Assembly (NCBI RefSeq): GCF_020829685.1 | Contig: NZ_JAIVFR010000229.1 | Coordinates: 1 to 8,533 of the forward strand | Direction of reading: 5' to 3' | From: Nostoc sp. CHAB 5715 | GTDB lineage: Bacteria; Cyanobacteriota; Cyanobacteriia; Cyanobacteriales; Nostocaceae | DNA: 8,533 nt | Shown: one piece after another, positions 6,309 through 8,533 of the stretch | How the letters are laid out: every line of letters begins with the position of its first letter | Position numbering within the stretch: position 1 is the first letter of the stretch | Made by a program: the position numbers and the translations under genes | The notes under the pieces: generated by a model | Database searches by the model: none | What the model was told of the DNA's origin: nothing | The model's input: the letters and a program-made list of their open reading frames with translations, nothing else

Positions 6309-6533
6309 CGAGTTGCAAAATATCAATTACTTTATGTCGGTTGGCGGGGAAATAAACGTGATTTTGGCTGTATTCTACATCTCGATATTAAAGATGGAAG
6401 AATATGGATTCAACATGATGCTACCGAAGTTGGAATTGCCAATCGATTGGTTGAAATTGGAGTACCCAAGCAAGATATTATTTTGGCGTTTCACGAACCC
6501 TATGTGCGTCAGTTTACCGGGTTTGGAATTTGA
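6309..6533 (+). pseudogene. xisI: XisI-like protein (fdxN element excision controlling factor family), N-terminus missing
   Basis: The plus-strand frame starting after the in-frame TAA at 6306-6308 encodes about 74 residues. They read as the C-terminal two thirds of an XisI-family protein: YQLLYVGWRGNKRDFGCILH, then DIKDGRIWIQHDATEVGIAN, then GVPKQDIILAFHEPYVRQFTGF, ending at a normal TGA. Intact members are about 110 aa and begin with roughly 35-40 residues absent here. There is no ATG at a sensible position and no ribosome binding site; the sequence upstream is a double-hairpin repeat. XisI proteins were named for control of excision of the fdxN element during heterocyst development, with XisH as usual partner; many paralogues exist with unknown roles. 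No xisH is recognisable here. The remaining frame has no stops or frameshifts, so the truncation looks fairly recent. Confidence 0.85.
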
Positions 6534-6646
6534 GAAATCGCAAGTCCCTAACTGAAGCGATTGCAAAGTTAAAAAACACAGACAACAATCTTCTTACGCC
6601 AGCAAAGTATAGCTCTACTGAACTTTCCTGCTTGGAGTTGAGGATG
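6534..6646. other. Spacer after the xisI fragment, nothing recognised
   Basis: About 110 bases between the XisI-like stop and the 20-bp inverted repeat. A plus-strand frame is open through it, but it has no recognisable protein sequence, no ribosome binding site, and runs into the palindrome and the tRNA antisense. I see no functional element. Confidence 0.4.
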
Positions 6647-6696
6647 AATTTACGAAAATTGCATGAACCTATTGACTCATGCAATTTTCGTAAATT
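6647..6696. repeat. 20-bp perfect inverted repeat next to tRNA-Leu
   Basis: The arm at 6647-6666 (AATTTACGAAAATTGCATGA) and its exact reverse complement at 6677-6696 flank a 10-nt loop. The hairpin begins five bases after the tRNA 3' end on the minus strand. No U-tract follows it in either direction, so it is not a standard intrinsic terminator. It could be a tRNA 3' processing or stop structure, or a remnant of a small palindromic element. Confidence 0.9.
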
Positions 6697-6701
6697 AAAA
6701 A

Positions 6702-6783
6702 TGCGGATGAAAGGACTTGAACCTTCACTCCTTTCGGAACTAGAACCTAAATCTAGCGCGTCTGCCAATTCCGCCACATCCGC
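6702..6783 (-). tRNA. trnL(UAG): tRNA-Leu(UAG)
   Basis: 82-nt class II tRNA. The acceptor stem is a perfect 7-bp GCGGATG/CATCCGC, followed by discriminator A. The D-arm region contains GGCGGAATTGGCAGACGCGC. The anticodon stem is CTAGA/TCTAG around TTTAGGT, giving anticodon UAG (complement at 6747-6749), which reads leucine CUN codons, CUA in particular. A long variable arm (TTCCGAAAGGAGT) and a T-arm with TTCAAGT follow. The terminal CCA is not encoded. All expected class II leucine features are present. Confidence 0.96.
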
Positions 6784-6794
6784 ATCAGTTTATT

Positions 6795-6823
6795 ATCATA
6801 CCATAAGAAATTATTTTTGGGAA
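6795..6823 (-). promoter_or_regulatory. Putative tRNA-Leu promoter
   Basis: On the minus strand TATGAT (6800-6795) is a good -10 box 11 bases before the mature tRNA 5' end. A weak -35 candidate, TTCCCA (6823-6818), lies 17 bp further upstream and overlaps the first GGGAATA repeat. The position fits a very short tRNA leader. Confidence 0.45.
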
Positions 6824-6909
6824 TAGGGAATAGGGAATAGGGAGTGGGGGATGAGGGAGATGAGGGAGATGAGGGAGGTGGGAGAGATGGGGGAGATGAG
6901 GGAGAAGAA
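6819..6909. repeat. G-rich short tandem repeats (GGGAATA and GATGAGGGA types)
   Basis: GGGAATA units run from 6819 to about 6842, then GAT/GAG-GGA purine repeats continue to 6909. The plus strand has no C from 6803 to 6909. Four G-triplets at 6819, 6826, 6833 and 6840 with 4-nt loops fit the classical G-quadruplex pattern. The array lies between the tRNA-Leu and ABC transporter genes and abuts the putative tRNA promoter. Confidence 0.9.
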
Positions 6910-6925
6910 CTATTAATTATTTATC

Positions 6926-6960
6926 AATGCCCAATGCCCCATGCCCAATGCCCCATGCCC
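6926..6960. repeat. Heptanucleotide repeat (AATGCCC/CATGCCC)n
   Basis: Five heptamers, alternating AATGCCC and CATGCCC, end four bases before the ABC transporter stop codon. They belong to the family of the CATTGGG array at 61-144, seen here as its reverse complement. Confidence 0.9.
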
Positions 6961-6964
6961 AATC

Positions 6965-8533
6965 TCAACTAACTTGAGCCAGTTGTTGTTGATTCAGGTA
7001 GTAATAATGACCTTTTTTGGTGATTAATTCGTCGTGGGTACCGCTTTCTACCAAAACGCCTTGATCTAAAACCAGGATCAAGTCAGCGTTGCGGACTGTA
7101 GAGAGGCGATGGGCAATGATTACACTTGTGCGTCCTTGAAGAATTGTTTTGAGGTTGTTTTGAATAATTCGTTCTGATTCGGAATCTAGATGGCTAGTTG
7201 CTTCATCAAACAGTAATAATCGAGGATTTCCGAGCAAAGCACGAGCGATCGCTAGGCGTTGGCGTTGTCCACCAGAAAGCATACCGCCGCCTTCACCAAT
7301 TTGGGATTCGTAACCCATCGGTAGTTTTTGAATAAATTCATCGGCTCCAGCATATTTTGCTGCTTGGATAATTTCTTCAGAAGAAGCATTTGGATGAGCG
7401 ATGGCAATGTTTTCTTGAATAGTCCCACCAAACAAAAAAGTATCTTGGTCTACAACCCCGATTTGAGAACGGAGCGATCGCAAGGAAACACTAGTGATGT
7501 CACGACCATCAATGAGTAGTTTGCCATCTGTCGGTGGATATAAACCTAAAATCAATTTACTCAGGGTTGTTTTTCCAGAACCACTGCGCCCCACAACTGC
7601 TACCATCTGTTCTGGCTGGATTTCAAAGTTAAGATTTTCTAAGACGTTAGTCTCACTTTCTGAGTGATAGCGAAAGGTGACATTATGAAATCTAATATGA
7701 CCGCGCAGCTTACCCAACGCCTGACGGGGTTTAGTTTCTAAGTCTTCTTCTGGTTCCGCCTCCAACACATCATTTATGCGTTCGGTGGAAATCACGATTT
7801 CTTGTAATTGATTCCACAGCATAGATAGCCTCTGGAAAGGACTCAAGACGTTACCCACTAACATATTGAAAGCAACTAATTGTCCAATCGTCAGTTCGCC
7901 ATTAATTACCTGCGTCGCTCCATACCACAGCAATGCAGTATTCACAAAAGTTTGGATAACGCCACTGATAATTTGCAGCTGATTACCAATTATTTGAGCA
8001 TTAAAGGCTTTTTTGACCAAATCATTCAGCAGTTCCTCCCAACGCCAGCGGACGGTTTGTTCAATTGCCAATGAGCGGACGGTACGAATTCCGCTCAGAG
8101 ATTCTATGAGATAGCTTTGTTCTTTAGCACCTGCATTAAAAATTTCTCTGGAGATGCGGCGCAAAATACTTGTGCTAGCCAGCGCCAAGATAAAAAATGG
8201 TGGTACTGTAAAGAGCACGAATAATGACATCCGCCAGCTATAGGAGAACATCAAGGCAAGATAAACAACCAATGTCAGCATATCCAACAATATGGAGAGT
8301 GTCTGACCGGTGAGGAATTGCTGAATTTTCTGGTTTTCTTGGATGCGTGAGACTATATCCCCAACAAAACGCGACTCAAAATAAGATTGGGGCAAGCGGA
8401 AGGTATGTTTGATAAAACCTACGAGTAGGGCGATGCTAACGCGGTTAGCAGTATGAAATAGAAGATATTGCCGTACAGCGTTGACAGTTACACCAAATAA
8501 CCCAAAAATAATCATCCCCAAACCAATAGCGTT
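6965..8533 (-). CDS. ABC exporter, permease plus ATPase (type I secretion / C39-peptidase exporter class), 5' end outside window
   Basis: About 522 codons are visible; the frame stays open to the right edge, so the gene is partial. A TTG at 8521 is only an internal codon. Numbering from that codon, the first ~250 residues are a type I exporter membrane domain with LPQSYFESRFVGDIVSRIQE (43-62) and hydrophobic spans near 76-93, 98-120 and 184-202. The ATPase domain has Walker A GRSGSGKTT (311-319), Q-loop Gln359, signature LSGGQRQR (415-422), Walker B LLLFDEAT (435-442) and switch His471, all intact. The YFE-x-R-x-VGDIVSRI segment is typical of HlyB and bacteriocin exporters, which often carry an N-terminal C39-type domain; HetC of heterocyst formers is a relative. 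The substrate cannot be told. The C-terminus ends normally at TGA. Confidence 0.92.
   Translation of the reverse strand, partial: NAIGLGMIIFGLFGVTVNAVRQYLLFHTANRVSIALLVGFIKHTFRLPQSYFESRFVGDIVSRIQENQKIQQFLTGQTLSILLDMLTLVVYLALMFSYSWRMSLFVLFTVPPFFILALASTSILRRISREIFNAGAKEQSYLIESLSGIRTVRSLAIEQTVRWRWEELLNDLVKKAFNAQIIGNQLQIISGVIQTFVNTALLWYGATQVINGELTIGQLVAFNMLVGNVLSPFQRLSMLWNQLQEIVISTERINDVLEAEPEEDLETKPRQALGKLRGHIRFHNVTFRYHSESETNVLENLNFEIQPEQMVAVVGRSGSGKTTLSKLILGLYPPTDGKLLIDGRDITSVSLRSLRSQIGVVDQDTFLFGGTIQENIAIAHPNASSEEIIQAAKYAGADEFIQKLPMGYESQIGEGGGMLSGGQRQRLAIARALLGNPRLLLFDEATSHLDSESERIIQNNLKTILQGRTSVIIAHRLSTVRNADLILVLDQGVLVESGTHDELITKKGHYYYLNQQQLAQVS

Noticed and set aside
6514..6777. Minus-strand open frame beginning MAELADALDLGSS
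   Set aside because: It is a translation of the tRNA-Leu gene; this peptide is a common false gene call over leucine and similar tRNAs.
6530..6826. Plus-strand open frame of 98 codons across the palindrome and the tRNA antisense
   Set aside because: Most of it is the reverse strand of the tRNA and the 20-bp inverted repeat, and it has no recognisable protein sequence or ribosome binding site.
8519..8521. TTG at 8521 as the start of the ABC transporter
   Set aside because: The frame remains open to the window edge, and exporters of this class have further transmembrane segments and often a peptidase-like domain before this point.

Overview
The window looks like chromosomal DNA of a filamentous, heterocyst-forming cyanobacterium (Nostoc/Anabaena/Calothrix type). 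The evidence is seven HIP1 octamers (GCGATCGC at 1707, 1997, 2831, 2870, 6140, 7245 and 7474), several arrays of 7-nt and 14-nt short tandem repeats in the spacers, a fragment of an XisI-family gene, and a chemotaxis-like cluster led by a PATAN-domain response regulator. The genus is inferred; no marker gene fixes it.

Layout from right to left, the direction most genes are transcribed (minus strand). (1) 8533-6965 is the 3' part of a type I secretion/peptidase-exporter class ABC transporter that runs off the right edge. (2) 6964-6784 is a spacer of low-complexity repeats, including a 107-nt stretch with no C on the plus strand and a G-quadruplex-capable run next to a putative tRNA promoter. 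(3) 6783-6702 is tRNA-Leu(UAG), followed at once by a 20-bp perfect inverted repeat. (4) 6533-6309, on the plus strand, is the C-terminal part of an XisI-like protein whose N-terminus is missing; the break lies directly beside a double-hairpin interspersed repeat. (5) 6306-5566 is a gene-poor region with palindromic repeats, two copies of an unexplained 57-68 nt element spaced exactly 130 bp apart, a nested 54-nt hairpin, and a possible promoter with an 11-bp direct repeat. (6) 5565-247 is a chemotaxis-like operon: PATAN-REC regulator, a four-helix-bundle protein, CheY-like regulator, CheW-like adaptor and a transmembrane MCP. (7) 246-1 is a repeat-filled spacer with a terminator-like stem-loop just after the MCP gene.

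The operon has the G-H-I-J order of cyanobacterial pil/pix/hmp-type signalling clusters, which control type IV pilus motility (phototaxis or hormogonium gliding). The MCP would sense a ligand through its extracytoplasmic Cache domain and possibly through its GAF domain. CheW would link it to a CheA kinase, which is not in the window and may lie beyond the left edge. The two receiver proteins would be phosphorylated by that kinase. The MCP GAF domain resembles cyanobacteriochrome GAFs but has lost both chromophore cysteines.

The four-helix-bundle gene looks like an intruder. It sits between the PATAN regulator and the CheY gene, is bracketed by repeats of one family in opposite orientation, and takes its ribosome binding site from the repeat. 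I found no clearly new biological system. The best candidates for undescribed biology are the two-copy element at 5820-6017 and this repeat-bracketed insertion.
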